A DNA stretch of 64,000 bases from Thalassomonas haliotis (GCF_028657945.1 NZ_CP059693.1:3100001-3164000), one strand, 5' to 3'; shown: positions 8,301-20,657, numbered from the stretch's first letter. Numbers and translations are program-made. Notes: generated by a model not told the origin, from the sequence alone.

Positions 8301-9092
8301 ATGGCGGCCAACCCAAGCATGCTTATTGTTATGATAAAAATACTTTTATTGGCCGCTTTAGTTTTTTCCTCTGGCTATGGCCAGGCCCGGACCCTTTCGG
8401 TGGGCTGGGAAATCTGGTACCCCTACCAGTATCGCAATAAGGCCCAGCAGTTGCTTGGTGCAGATTTAGAAATTTTAAATACCGTAGCAAAACACAGCGG
8501 TTTTACCCTGCGTTATAGTGAAATTCCCTGGCGGCGTTTGCTGCAATTTGTCAAAACCGGTGAAATGGATATTGCCATGGGGGCCTCTTATAATGCTGAG
8601 CGGGCACAAAGTGCTTATTACTCTGTGCCGTATCGCCTTGAAGTGATCCGCCTGTTCATGAAAAAGGGCCGGTTAGCAAAATTTACCCTTCATTCCCTGA
8701 CGGATATAAGAGCCAGTGATTACATGATAGGCATTGAGGGCGGGTATTATTACGGTGAAGTGTTCGCCGGTTTAATGAAAGATCCGGCATTTAGTGCCCA
8801 TTTCAGAGAAGCCGTTGATATCGAAGGCAATGTGTCAATGCTGGTTAAAGGGCAAATTGATGGTTTTCTGGTGGATCCCAATACTATGCAGGCCTTTAGT
8901 AAACGATATGCCATGGAAGAAGAGTTTGAAATGCACCCTATGGTGGTTTATCAGAGCGATATTCACTTTCTGCTCAGTAAGGCATCGGTATCGGCCGATG
9001 AATTTGCCCGTTTTAACCAGGCACTGACAGCCATGTCTGATAGCGGCCAATTGCAGCAGATCCTCAATGCCTGGTCGATATATGGCCAGTAG
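8301..9092 (+). CDS. Periplasmic solute-binding-like protein (SBP_bac_3)
   Basis: A 263-residue protein with an N-terminal signal sequence and the family 3 solute-binding fold, the type that binds amino acids and other small polar molecules. Family-like segments are GADLEILNTVAKHSGFTL, MDIAMGASYNAERA and the hinge region near YMIGIEGGYYYGEV. No permease or ATPase is adjacent, so it may serve as an orphan receptor rather than an ABC component. The start is ambiguous: ATG 8301 adds ten residues before the more natural signal peptide beginning MIKILLLAALVF at 8331. It lies only 7 bases after the M23 gene and may share its transcript. Confidence 0.75.
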   Translation: MAANPSMLIVMIKILLLAALVFSSGYGQARTLSVGWEIWYPYQYRNKAQQLLGADLEILNTVAKHSGFTLRYSEIPWRRLLQFVKTGEMDIAMGASYNAERAQSAYYSVPYRLEVIRLFMKKGRLAKFTLHSLTDIRASDYMIGIEGGYYYGEVFAGLMKDPAFSAHFREAVDIEGNVSMLVKGQIDGFLVDPNTMQAFSKRYAMEEEFEMHPMVVYQSDIHFLLSKASVSADEFARFNQALTAMSDSGQLQQILNAWSIYGQ

Positions 9093-9176
9093 CCCCCGGC
9101 TTATTGCTCTCTGTTTGCCAATAAAATATTGTCTTAACCTGAACTCGGCTTGTCTTAAGGAAAGTAAGGAAAAGTT

Positions 9177-9998
9177 TTGTCGTATCCAGACCCGGAAAGT
9201 GTGTTAGCAAGTGAACCGTTTATCTCTTTCGCCAACGGCGATTTGATCTCTTATCAGTTAATTCCCGTGCCTGCCGGCGATGACAGGCCATATCTGGTGT
9301 TTTTGCATGAAGGCCTGGGATGCCAGGCGCTGTGGAAAGGCTTTCCTGAATTGTTGTGTCAGGCCACCGCTTGTCCCGGCCTGGTGTATGACCGCTTGGG
9401 TTACGGCCAATCCTCGCCGTTAAGGCACACTCGTACTCTTGATTATATGCATGATTATGCCCGGCAAGAATTGCCTCAGGTATTAAAAGCGGTGATCCCG
9501 GGCAAAACCTTTATTTTAATCGGCCATTCTGACGGCGGCAGTATCAGTCTTATCTACGGCGCCGATCATAAAGACAGGCAAAGGTCATTACTTAAAGGCA
9601 TCATCACCGAAGCCGCCCATGTGTTTGTAGAGCCGGAAACCATTGTCGGCATAGAAGCCGCGGCCCTTGCCTGGCAAGCGGGTAAACTTAAAGGTTTGGC
9701 TAAATATCACGGCGATAAAACGGAAAATATTTTTAAGGCCTGGGCCGATACCTGGCTGACGGACTGGTTCAGGTTATGGAATATAGAGGCTTTATTGCCG
9801 GAAATAACCGCGCCTTTGCTGGTGCTCCAGGGGCAGGAGGATCAATATGGCTCAAGCGCCCAGGTGGATGCCATAGTGCAGCAATCGTCGGGACCCGCCG
9901 AAGCTCGAATGCTTGAAGATTGCCGGCATACGCCGCATCTGGAGGCGCAGGAACTTGTGTTACATCAGATGGCAGACTTTATAAAGCGTTTAACTTAG
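9177..9998 (+). CDS. Alpha/beta-fold hydrolase
   Basis: A 273-residue alpha/beta hydrolase. The nucleophile elbow is GHSDGG (Ser), the acid is in LVLQGQEDQYGS and the catalytic His is in DCRHTPHLEA. The oxyanion segment LHEGLGCQALW is also visible. The substrate cannot be read from sequence; relatives include esterases and proline-iminopeptidase-like proteins. The start appears to be TTG at 9177, because AAGGAA sits 5 bases upstream and no ATG occurs in frame before the conserved core. It is a single gene, ended by the hairpin at 10010-10036 shared with the convergent CoA-transferase gene. Confidence 0.85.
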   Translation: MSYPDPESVLASEPFISFANGDLISYQLIPVPAGDDRPYLVFLHEGLGCQALWKGFPELLCQATACPGLVYDRLGYGQSSPLRHTRTLDYMHDYARQELPQVLKAVIPGKTFILIGHSDGGSISLIYGADHKDRQRSLLKGIITEAAHVFVEPETIVGIEAAALAWQAGKLKGLAKYHGDKTENIFKAWADTWLTDWFRLWNIEALLPEITAPLLVLQGQEDQYGSSAQVDAIVQQSSGPAEARMLEDCRHTPHLEAQELVLHQMADFIKRLT

Positions 9999-10009
9999 CT
10001 TCACTTAAC

Positions 10010-10036
10010 AAGCCGGGAGTTAACACCCGGCTTTTA
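10010..10036. terminator. Intrinsic terminator between convergent genes
   Basis: AAGCCGGG (10010-10017) pairs perfectly with CCCGGCTT (10026-10033), followed by TTAA. It lies between the hydrolase gene (+) and the CoA-transferase gene (-) and can serve the plus strand best. Confidence 0.75.
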
Positions 10037-10046
10037 ATGTCGTTTA

Positions 10047-11300
10047 TCAGCAGATAATACCCGCGTCAAATAACGCATCTATTTTGCTTTGGCTATAACC
10101 TAAGTCTTGCGCCAACAATTGCCGGGTATGCTGGCCTAAATTAGGTGAGGCGCTTTTATACTCCAGCGGCGTTTGCGATAAATTAATCGGCGAGGCTATG
10201 GTGTTAATTAAATCACCGTTTTCATCCGGCACTTGCTTGATCATTTTCCTGTGTTTGATCTGCGGATGCCTGACTACCTGCTCCAGGGTATTTACCGCGC
10301 CGCAGGGCACAGAGATTTGTTCCAGTTCATTGACCCACCAGGCGGTAGGGTGCCGGGCAAGCTTTTGCGCGATTATCGGAATAAGCTGCTTGCGGTTTAA
10401 CACCCGGGCAGCGTTGCTGCTAAAGCGGCTTGTTTGTGCCAGCTCGGCGCAACCGGCCAGGCGGCAAAATTTGTCAAATTGCCGGTCATTGCCTATTGCC
10501 AGGATCAGGTTGCCGTCCTGGGTGGCAAATGTCTGGTACGGCACAATATTGGGATGGCCGTTGCCCAGCCTTTGCGGGTTTTCACCGGTGGCGAGATAAT
10601 TCATGCCCTGGTTGGCTAAAATGGCCAGCTGAACATCGAGCAGGGAAATATCGATGTATTGGCCTTGCCCTTTGCTGGTCGTATGCCTGGCGAGCAGGGC
10701 CGCTAAAATGGCGTTACAGCTGTATAGGCCGGTGGCAATATCCACCAGGGCGACACCGACTTTCATCGGCGCGCCGTCCGGCTCACCGGTCAGGCTCATC
10801 AGGCCGCCTTCACCCTGGATCATGGCATCATAACCGGCTTTATGGGCGCAGGGACCGTTTTGGCCAAACCCTGTGATCGAGCAGTATACCAATTTGGGAT
10901 TAAGTGCCTTGAGGCTCGCATAATCCAGGCCGTATTGCTTTAAACCGCCCACTTTATAGTTTTCGATCACCACATCCGCCTGCCGGATCAGCTCTTTTAG
11001 CAGCTGCTGACCCTGAGCTTTGGTGATGTCGACAGCTATGGACTGTTTGTTGCGGTTGGCGCAATGAAAATAAGCGGCATTTTTTGCCCTTGTTGCCGGC
11101 GAAGTCTCTTTTGCCGCGGAAATTTTATTGGCGTCAGGGGAGATAAACGGCGGTCCCCATAAACGGGTATCATCACCTTTGCCCGGCCGCTCAACCTTGA
11201 TCACTTGCGCCCCCATATCCGCGAGCATTTGCGATGCCCAGGGGCCTGCTAAAATACGACTTAAGTCAATGACTTTAATGTTATCTAAAGCTGCTGTCAT
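10047..11300 (-). CDS. Family III CoA-transferase (CaiB/BaiF type)
   Basis: A 417-residue protein of the formyl-CoA transferase/CaiB family, which moves CoA between acyl acids. The N-terminus MTAALDNIKVIDLSRILAGP is the classic opening. The catalytic Asp lies in the later segment DISLLDVQLAILANQG or the preceding QGEGGLMSLTGEPDG region, as in family members. The start at 11300 (ATG) is preferred over an upstream TTG at 11336, because family proteins start about ten residues before VIDLSR. No acyl-CoA synthetase or dehydrogenase is adjacent, so the substrate is unknown. A short remnant of a second gene of this family lies at 18045-18089, suggesting a former paralogue nearby. Confidence 0.9.
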   Translation of the reverse strand: MTAALDNIKVIDLSRILAGPWASQMLADMGAQVIKVERPGKGDDTRLWGPPFISPDANKISAAKETSPATRAKNAAYFHCANRNKQSIAVDITKAQGQQLLKELIRQADVVIENYKVGGLKQYGLDYASLKALNPKLVYCSITGFGQNGPCAHKAGYDAMIQGEGGLMSLTGEPDGAPMKVGVALVDIATGLYSCNAILAALLARHTTSKGQGQYIDISLLDVQLAILANQGMNYLATGENPQRLGNGHPNIVPYQTFATQDGNLILAIGNDRQFDKFCRLAGCAELAQTSRFSSNAARVLNRKQLIPIIAQKLARHPTAWWVNELEQISVPCGAVNTLEQVVRHPQIKHRKMIKQVPDENGDLINTIASPINLSQTPLEYKSASPNLGQHTRQLLAQDLGYSQSKIDALFDAGIIC

Positions 11301-11438
11301 TGGAAAAATGCCCGGCTCATATTGCCACTTTATCAAGTTATAAACCGGTATGGTAATTCAGCAAGCGCGAAAGGGGAAATATAATAGTCTGATTATTTTA
11401 TGGTTTGCCGAAGTTCTCTCGGTCAGCCGACACGCTGC

Positions 11439-11840
11439 CTAAGCGGTTGAACTATCCTGGTGTAAGTTTTTTAATATTTGACACTCCCCGACAATATCAT
11501 TGGGACAGGATGTTGATAAGGCATGCAATGTCTGTTCAAGCTGGCTAAGCTCTGAAATGGTGCGCCGGACTTTTTCCAGTTGTTGCTCAATCAGCGAGTC
11601 CACTTCGCGGCAGGATGAAGTTTTATCCGACTGCACCTGTATCAGGGTTTTAATATCTTCCAGCGGAATTTGCAGCTCGCGGCAGCGCCTGATAAAAATC
11701 AAACGTTCAATATCTGCCTTTTGGTATTCCCGGTAACCGTTGGCGTTACGACAGGCCGGTGGCAGCAGGGAGATATCTTCATAATAACGAATGGTTTTGC
11801 ACGATACCTGGGTTAATTTGGCGAGTTGGCTGATTTTCAA
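11439..11840 (-). CDS. MerR-family heavy-metal regulator (ZntR/CadR/PbrR type)
   Basis: A 133-residue MerR-type activator. The winged helix-turn-helix starts MKISQLAKLTQVSCKTIRYYED, a dimer helix follows, and cysteines sit in the metal-sensor positions: one in SSCREVD at the start of the dimer helix and two in the C-terminal loop SCPNDIVGEC. That pattern is the Cd/Pb/Zn-sensing branch rather than the Cu branch. It is divergent from the efflux operon at 11937-17965, and the 97-base gap holds a canonical MerR promoter. It most likely activates the efflux genes when the metal binds, twisting the 19-bp spacer. Confidence 0.92.
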   Translation of the reverse strand: MKISQLAKLTQVSCKTIRYYEDISLLPPACRNANGYREYQKADIERLIFIRRCRELQIPLEDIKTLIQVQSDKTSSCREVDSLIEQQLEKVRRTISELSQLEQTLHALSTSCPNDIVGECQILKNLHQDSSTA

Positions 11841-11845
11841 AAGTC

Positions 11846-11876
11846 TTGACCTTACCGTTACTGGAAGGTTTATGAT
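11846..11876 (+). promoter_or_regulatory. MerR-type promoter/operator of the efflux operon
   Basis: TTGACC (-35, 11846-11851) and TATGAT (-10, 11871-11876) are separated by 19 bp, the over-long spacer typical of MerR-activated promoters. An interrupted 21-bp dyad, from ACCTT at 11849 to AAGGT at 11869, sits between the boxes; eight of its ten pairs are complementary. The spacer length and dyad together make this a strong candidate binding site for the adjacent regulator. Confidence 0.85.
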
Positions 11877-11936
11877 GCAGGCATTATCCGTTCAATTCAA
11901 ACAATAACTCGCTTTATTGCCTATTTTTTACAGCAT

Positions 11937-12335
11937 ATGGATCGCCTGGCTCATTTTTTTCAATTGTTGATAAAATCTCTCCCTTTGACCTGGGGTTATT
12001 TGCTGGTGGCTATTATCAGCTTACAGTCGGCTTTTGCTGTCACTGATTTCAGCGACTCCTGTAAATTGAGCCAAGCTGTCAGCGCTAAAAGCGGCTATAT
12101 GGCTGAGTATGCCGGTCAGGCAAAAGCTGGGCCGCTGGATACCCAAGGGCAGGGGGCTCAGCATGAAGATTGCGCTGAGTGTAGCTGTAAATCTTGTCCT
12201 TGCTGCTCAAATGTAACCTTTGCCCTGGGGGCACTGTTTCCTTTATTTGACAGTTTAGAGCCCTTTCGCTTTGCTTTTGAGCCGACACGGTTTGATAGTC
12301 CCTATTATTTATTGTTGCGCCCGCCGAAAATCTGA
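11937..12335 (+). CDS. Small exported Cys/His-rich protein, CzcI/DUF2946-like
   Basis: A 132-residue protein with a hydrophobic N-terminal signal or anchor (about residues 15-34, LTWGYLLVAIISLQSAFA) and a metal-ligand cluster at about residues 77-90: HEDCAECSCKSCPCC. A hydrophobic tail follows. It is the first gene of the efflux operon, the position occupied by CzcI in Czc-type clusters and by related DUF2946 proteins. These are exported proteins thought to bind or sense the exported metal, though their role is poorly defined. Six cysteines within fifteen residues is denser than usual for CzcI, so a buffer or sensor role in the periplasm is an inference. I do not recognise a closer family. 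Confidence 0.6.
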   Translation: MDRLAHFFQLLIKSLPLTWGYLLVAIISLQSAFAVTDFSDSCKLSQAVSAKSGYMAEYAGQAKAGPLDTQGQGAQHEDCAECSCKSCPCCSNVTFALGALFPLFDSLEPFRFAFEPTRFDSPYYLLLRPPKI

Positions 12336-12357
12336 TCCTTTAGACTTATTTACTCTT

Positions 12358-12379
12358 TTTCGAACTTAGTCATTCGAAA
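12358..12379. other. Inverted repeat in efflux-operon spacer
   Basis: TTTCGAA (12358-12364) and TTCGAAA (12373-12379) form a perfect inverted repeat with an eight-base centre, between the CzcI-like gene and czcC. A second weak dyad, GGTTT/AAACC, follows at about 12386-12405. This could be an mRNA hairpin adjusting expression of the downstream genes or a second operator. Confidence 0.4.
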
Positions 12380-12438
12380 CCGGCTGGTTTATTTAAAGAA
12401 ACCGCCATTTTCATTGGATCAAACAGGATAAAACACAG

Positions 12439-13817
12439 ATGTTTTATAGTTTTAATGCGCCTTTTCAAGGTGCAGACTTGCTACGTCCGCTAGCAAAAAG
12501 CTCAGCGGCGATTAGTTTATTGCTGCTGAGCTTTAGTGCAACCGCCGAAAACAAGCCACAGGAGCTGTCGCCGGATAAGGTGAAAGGCAACAACTTAACC
12601 TTAGCCTCGGCCATTAAACGCACCCTAAAAGAAAACCCGTCGTTAAAAGTATTCAGCTACCGGCAAACCGCCCTTGAAGGCCGGCAACAACAGCAAGCTT
12701 TAACACCGGGTTATGAGCTTGGCGTTGAACTGGAAAACTTTGCCGGCACAGGTGATTTGAGCGGCATTGGCGCTGCCGGGTTCACGGTTTCCTTATCTTC
12801 GGTGCTTGAAATGGCGGATAAGCGGGCCGCACGCCTCGGCGTCGTCAATAACCGTACCCGGGTTGTTGCAGCCGAGCGAAAGCTTGCCTCGTTAAATCTG
12901 CTGGCTGAGGTTACCCGCAGGTACATAGCCGTACTGGGGGGACAGGAGCGTGTGTTGCTGGCGATAGAGGCCAGGCAACTGGCACAAGAAACGCTGCAGG
13001 AAGTAGAAAAACGCTTTAACGCCGGTGCTGCTCCCGGGGCAGAAGTCAAACGGGCGACGGCGGCTGTCGGCAATGCAAACCTGACGGTTTTTGGCGAACG
13101 GCAACAGCTTGAGCAGAGCAAACTTGCCTTAGCCATGATGTGGCAGCAAAGCGAGCCTTCATTTTCCCGGGTGCAGGGAGATCTCTTCAACTTCCCGGCC
13201 GATATAGAATTCGGCCGCTTGTTTGCCAAAGTGAAACAAAACCCGGCGATTTTAGTTTTGGCCGGGGAAGAGCGTTTAAAAGCCGCCGAAATACGTTTGG
13301 CCCGCGCACGGGCCAAAGCCGATATCAAATGGTCTGTGGGGCTAAAACAAAATCAAGCACTTGACGATACTGCAATTACCGCAGGTTTCAGTCTGCCGCT
13401 GTTTACCCCTGAGCGCAATCAAGGCGCTCTGGTGTCGGCGCAGGCAGGGCGCGAACAAGTGCTGGCCCGAAAAGAAAGTGCTGAGCTTAAGCTAGGCAGT
13501 CAACTTTTTCTGGCCTACTCAAGCAGAAAGCAGGCGATTTTTACCGCCAGGAGTTTGCAAAACACTATCATACCGACACTGCAACAGGCACTTGATGAAA
13601 CCCAAGTCGCCTATCAAAGCGGTCGTTACAGCTATCTCGATTATATAACGGCAAGACAAGAGTTACTGTTTGCCCGCCGGGCCCTGATTGAAGCCGGTAT
13701 TGCCGCCTTATCTTATGGCGCGGACATAGAACAACTTATCGCTGAGCCACTGTCGGTCTCTTCAAGCCCGATTGCTTCCGGGCAAGGTTTAAAAAATGAC
13801 TTTCAAGGATTAACACA

Positions 13818-13821
<4 letters not shown>
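12439..13821 (+). CDS. czcC: TolC-family outer-membrane efflux protein (CzcC-like)
   Basis: A 460-residue outer-membrane channel of the TolC family with two repeats of the coiled-coil helical barrel. The first part carries LTLASAIKRTLKENPSLKVF, the usual start of the mature region, and LAEVTRRYIAVLGGQERVLLA. The second carries QALDETQVAYQSGRYSYLDYITARQELL. An N-terminal signal peptide ends near residue 35. It would form the trans-envelope exit duct for the RND pump encoded downstream. Its stop overlaps the czcB start by 4 bases (ATGA). Specificity for Cd/Zn/Co is inferred from the pump and regulator, not from this gene. Confidence 0.9.
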
Positions 13822-17965
<4,144 letters not shown>

Positions 17966-17985
17966 TCCTGTTTTAACCGTTAAAT

Positions 17986-18014
17986 GCCGCTTAAGCATTT
18001 TTGAGCGGCTATTT
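17986..18014 (+). terminator. Probable terminator after czcA
   Basis: GCCGCT (17986-17991) pairs with AGCGGC (18004-18009), followed by TATTTT. An alternative AAATGC/GCATTT pairing overlaps it, so the fold is not certain. Confidence 0.5.
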
Positions 18015-18044
18015 TCCAGATATATTTTTCAAAGAGGGCATTTA

Positions 18045-18089
18045 ATGAAAAACCTGCAAAACGTTCGGGTGATAGATTTATCCCGGTAA
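18045..18089 (+). pseudogene. 5' remnant of a family III CoA-transferase gene
   Basis: After AGAGG at about 18034, an ATG opens a 14-codon frame reading MKNLQNVRVIDLSR and stopping at TAA. The last eight residues match the opening of CaiB/BaiF proteins, including the intact gene at 10047-11300 (NIKVIDLSR). Nothing downstream continues the homology. This looks like the cut end of a lost or rearranged gene, still with its ribosome-binding site. Confidence 0.5.
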
Positions 18090-18172
18090 ATCGTTTTCAT
18101 TTTTGCTGTTAAAGGGTATCAGGCCATGCTTTAATCTTTCGCCGCGCTAGCAATAAGAAACTGCCAACGGGC

Positions 18173-18191
18173 TACATTCCCCGGGAATGTA
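18173..18191. promoter_or_regulatory. Perfect 19-bp palindrome, candidate operator
   Basis: TACATTCCC (18173-18181), a central C, and GGGAATGTA (18183-18191) form a perfect 9-bp inverted repeat 36 bases before the DOPA-dioxygenase-like start. No T run follows, so it is not a standard terminator. Its position suits a repressor operator or a 5' leader hairpin for 18228-18587. Confidence 0.5.
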
Positions 18192-18227
18192 AGAGCAAAT
18201 AACAAGAGAATTGATTGAGAGCTTAAT

Positions 18228-18587
18228 ATGAATAACCCTAATCCCCCTGTGAATATTCATCAGGCTTACCATGCCCATGTTTATTTTGAGCAAGAGACTT
18301 TACATCAGGCAACTTGCCTATGTGAGCAAGCCGGTGAACGTTTTGGCCTTAAAATTGGCCGGGTGCACCAGAAACTTGTTGGCCCCCATCCCAAGTGGAG
18401 CTGTCAAATCAGTTTCAGCGATACAGACTTTGATGAGTTTATTCCCTGGCTGGATGAAAACCGCAAGCAGTTGACTGTGCTCGTCCATGCATTAACCGGT
18501 CATGATCTCAAAGATCATACCGAATATGCCTATTGGCTGGGGGAGAGTGTTGCACTCGATTTATCTTGTTTTTCCGGCCCGGCTTGA
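18228..18587 (+). CDS. DOPA 4,5-dioxygenase family protein
   Basis: A 119-residue protein of the PF08883 family. Family blocks are AYHAHVYFEQET near the start, LVGPHPKWSCQISF in the middle, and WLDENRKQLTVLVHALTGHDLKDHTEYAYWLG at the end. The conserved histidines (HAH, GPHP, VHALTG, DH) are present. Plant and fungal relatives cleave L-DOPA to betalamic-acid or muscaflavin precursors, but bacterial members are mostly uncharacterised and may use other catechols. The ATG at 18228 follows a leader with a perfect palindrome at 18173-18191. It is a single-gene unit; the integrase gene converges from the other side. Confidence 0.88.
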   Translation: MNNPNPPVNIHQAYHAHVYFEQETLHQATCLCEQAGERFGLKIGRVHQKLVGPHPKWSCQISFSDTDFDEFIPWLDENRKQLTVLVHALTGHDLKDHTEYAYWLGESVALDLSCFSGPA

Positions 18588-18657
18588 ACAGGCCGGGTCC
18601 GGATAATGTAGCGGGCAAGGCGTTATTTGGACTTATCTCCTTAGCTGAAGCTCAGGC

Positions 18658-19563
18658 TTAAAACGGCAGTGCCTTGGCGGCTTTTTTCCTGGCTTTCTCG
18701 CTGCGCCGGTCATAGTTTTTCGTGGTTTCCACCGAAGAGTGGCCCATAAGATCCTGCACCAGGAAAACATCTTCGCCGCCTTCGAGCAGTTTAGTGGCAA
18801 AGGTGCGGCGCAAATCGTGCGGGGTTAAGCGCTTTAATCCCGCTTCTTTATAGCGGCGGATAATAATATCGTAAATGGTCTGTCCGGAAATAGGCTCATT
18901 AATCAGCCGGTTACCTTTTCTTGCCCTTAAAAACAGTGGCCCCGGGGCCGTTAAGCGCTCTTCCAGGTAGACTTCTACTATTTCAAGAATACGGTTATGC
19001 AGGGCATTGATACGCTCTTTATTGCCTTTGCCCAGTACCTTTATGGTGCCGCTGCTGCGGTCGAGATCGCTAAGCATCAGCCCGGCGGCTTCATGACGGC
19101 GCAATCCCGCGCCATAAACCAGGGCAATGACCGCAGCGTCGCGCATGGCCAGTACGCCTTCTTGTCCCATACAATAATCGATGAGTTGATTGAGCTCGTC
19201 TAATTCCAGCGCCCGTCCTTTGCTGCTGCGGCTGCCTTTGATACGGTTGATTTCTTTGATGTGCTGGTAGCTTTCAACATCAATGAGTTTTTTACGCCAG
19301 GCTTCCCTGGCGACGCCTTTTAGCGCCGACAGATAAACATTGATGGTGGCGGGGGATTTTCCCTGCTGGCTTAAATCAGACAACAAGATCAAAATTTGCT
19401 CATAATTGAGTTGGGACCAGTCCACCTGCTGGTGTGTTTTCTTTTGCTGTAACTTATAGGCGACGACATTTAATAACGAGGCCATGGTTACCCGGCTCTG
19501 GGCCGACTGTAATGACAGTAAATAAATCTCTGACGGGGATTTATGGTAAAAAACGTGCGACAT
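18658..19563 (-). CDS. Tyrosine recombinase/integrase (phage-integrase fold)
   Basis: A 301-residue tyrosine recombinase. The N-terminal SAM-like core-binding domain (residues about 5-100) includes TINVYLSALKGVAREAW. The catalytic part carries GAGLRRHEAAGL (first Arg), LTPHDLRRTFATKL (H-x-x-R), LMGHSSVETTKNYDR (His and the nucleophilic Tyr). All catalytic residues are present. The start is taken as ATG 19563; an upstream TTG at 19590 would add nine residues. No attachment-site repeats, excisionase or other mobile genes adjoin it, and the only tRNA in the window is 17 kb away, so it is a lone recombinase whose target is not evident. It resembles the XerC/D-like chromosomal group more than integron integrases. 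Confidence 0.88.
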   Translation of the reverse strand: MSHVFYHKSPSEIYLLSLQSAQSRVTMASLLNVVAYKLQQKKTHQQVDWSQLNYEQILILLSDLSQQGKSPATINVYLSALKGVAREAWRKKLIDVESYQHIKEINRIKGSRSSKGRALELDELNQLIDYCMGQEGVLAMRDAAVIALVYGAGLRRHEAAGLMLSDLDRSSGTIKVLGKGNKERINALHNRILEIVEVYLEERLTAPGPLFLRARKGNRLINEPISGQTIYDIIIRRYKEAGLKRLTPHDLRRTFATKLLEGGEDVFLVQDLMGHSSVETTKNYDRRSEKARKKAAKALPF

Positions 19564-19705
19564 CAAGGGTATCCAAACGGGGAGTGACAATCCGGGCTGA
19601 ACGGGTAAGGGCAGTATACCGGCGAAAAAGGTTTAAATTCAAATGAAATCATGGTGCCGGACAAACCGGGGAAGATTGGCCCGCTTATGTTGGAAAATAA
19701 GGCAA

Positions 19706-19735
19706 AAGCCGGTACAGCACAGGCGTTTCCGGCTT
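19706..19735 (-). terminator. Probable terminator after the OmpR-type regulator gene
   Basis: AAGCCGG and CCGGCTT (19706-19712 and 19729-19735) pair. Read on the minus strand, the second arm is followed by TTGCCTTATTTT, in place to end the transcript of the regulator gene at 19754-20461. Confidence 0.5.
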
Positions 19736-19753
19736 GATTGTTCGGTGCCGGGC

Positions 19754-20461
19754 TCAGTTTAAATGACGCGCCACCGAGCCGGTCAGAAAAATATACCCGG
19801 CGCCGCGTACCGTTTTAATTTTCTCCTGATCTGTGATCAGTGCGATTTTTTTACGGATTTTACTGATATGCATATCTATGCTGCGGTCAAAAGAGGACAG
19901 CGGCCGCCTCAATACCTGATCGGCAATTTTATCTTTGTCCACCACAGTGCCGGCATGGGCCATCAGCAGGGATAACATTTCAAACTCAAATCCGGTTAAA
20001 TTCAGCTCGGCGCCGTGGCAGTAGGCTTCTCGGGTGGTCGTCGACAATACCAGTCCGTTGCTTTTCACCGTATTTTGCGCTTCCATAGGTTTAAAATAGA
20101 GCATGCGGCGGACAATGGATTTTATCCGTGCCACCAGCTCCCTGTGGTTAAAGGGTTTGCACAGGTAATCGTCTGCGCCCAGCTCCAGGGCGTAGATGCG
20201 GTCGAATTGATCGTCCCGCTCCGTTAACATCATAACCGGGGTTTGATTGGTGGACCTGAGCTGTTTTAAAAACTCGAAACCGTTGAGCTTGGGCAGCACC
20301 AGATCCGATAAAATTAACTGGTATTGTCCGCGGTTGGCTTCCATCAAGCCAGAAATGCCGTCATTGCATACGGTAAGAGCAAAACCTTCGCTGGCAAGGT
20401 AATGGCTTAACTCGGCGGTTAATTCCCGGTCGTTATCTATCAGTAAAATGGAGTTCTGCAT
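19754..20461 (-). CDS. OmpR/PhoB-family response regulator (orphan)
   Basis: A 235-residue two-domain response regulator. The receiver spans residues 1-120, with acidic pocket at LLIDNDRE, phospho-acceptor Asp in LILSDLVLPKLNGF and switch residues MLTERDD and CKPF. A winged-helix DNA-binding domain follows (FEFEMLSLLMAHAG, RSIDMHISKIRKKI, VRGAGYIF). No histidine kinase gene is adjacent on this strand, so its partner is elsewhere. The divergent DUF2141 gene is separated by 300 bases that contain a long imperfect inverted repeat (20582-20657), a possible target site. Confidence 0.92.
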   Translation of the reverse strand: MQNSILLIDNDRELTAELSHYLASEGFALTVCNDGISGLMEANRGQYQLILSDLVLPKLNGFEFLKQLRSTNQTPVMMLTERDDQFDRIYALELGADDYLCKPFNHRELVARIKSIVRRMLYFKPMEAQNTVKSNGLVLSTTTREAYCHGAELNLTGFEFEMLSLLMAHAGTVVDKDKIADQVLRRPLSSFDRSIDMHISKIRKKIALITDQEKIKTVRGAGYIFLTGSVARHLN

Positions 20462-20581
20462 TTTGCCGCCTTCTTTTATCTCTTTACTGCAAAGAGTAAG
20501 CGCGCTGGCGTTACTCTCATTTACCTTTCATCTGGCAGCAAAAATAAGCTTTCTTGTTTACAGGGGCAATTTATTATCCCG

Positions 20582-20657
20582 CCAGTGGTACAGATTGGCG
20601 GCTGAAAAGTACATTTTGGCCCTTTTGTACCATTCAGTCTGCCGGGGGTACCACTGG
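20582..20657. repeat. 76-bp imperfect inverted repeat between divergent genes
   Basis: CCAGTGGTAC (20582-20591) and GTACCACTGG (20648-20657) are perfect 10-bp inverted arms. The inner parts also pair imperfectly (GGCGG/CCGCC-like, CTGAA/TTCAG, GTACA/TGTAC), giving arms of almost 38 bases. The rest of the 300-base gap shows no gene. It could form a cruciform or a long mRNA hairpin in the DUF2141 leader, or be a small non-autonomous repeat element. Confidence 0.6.
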
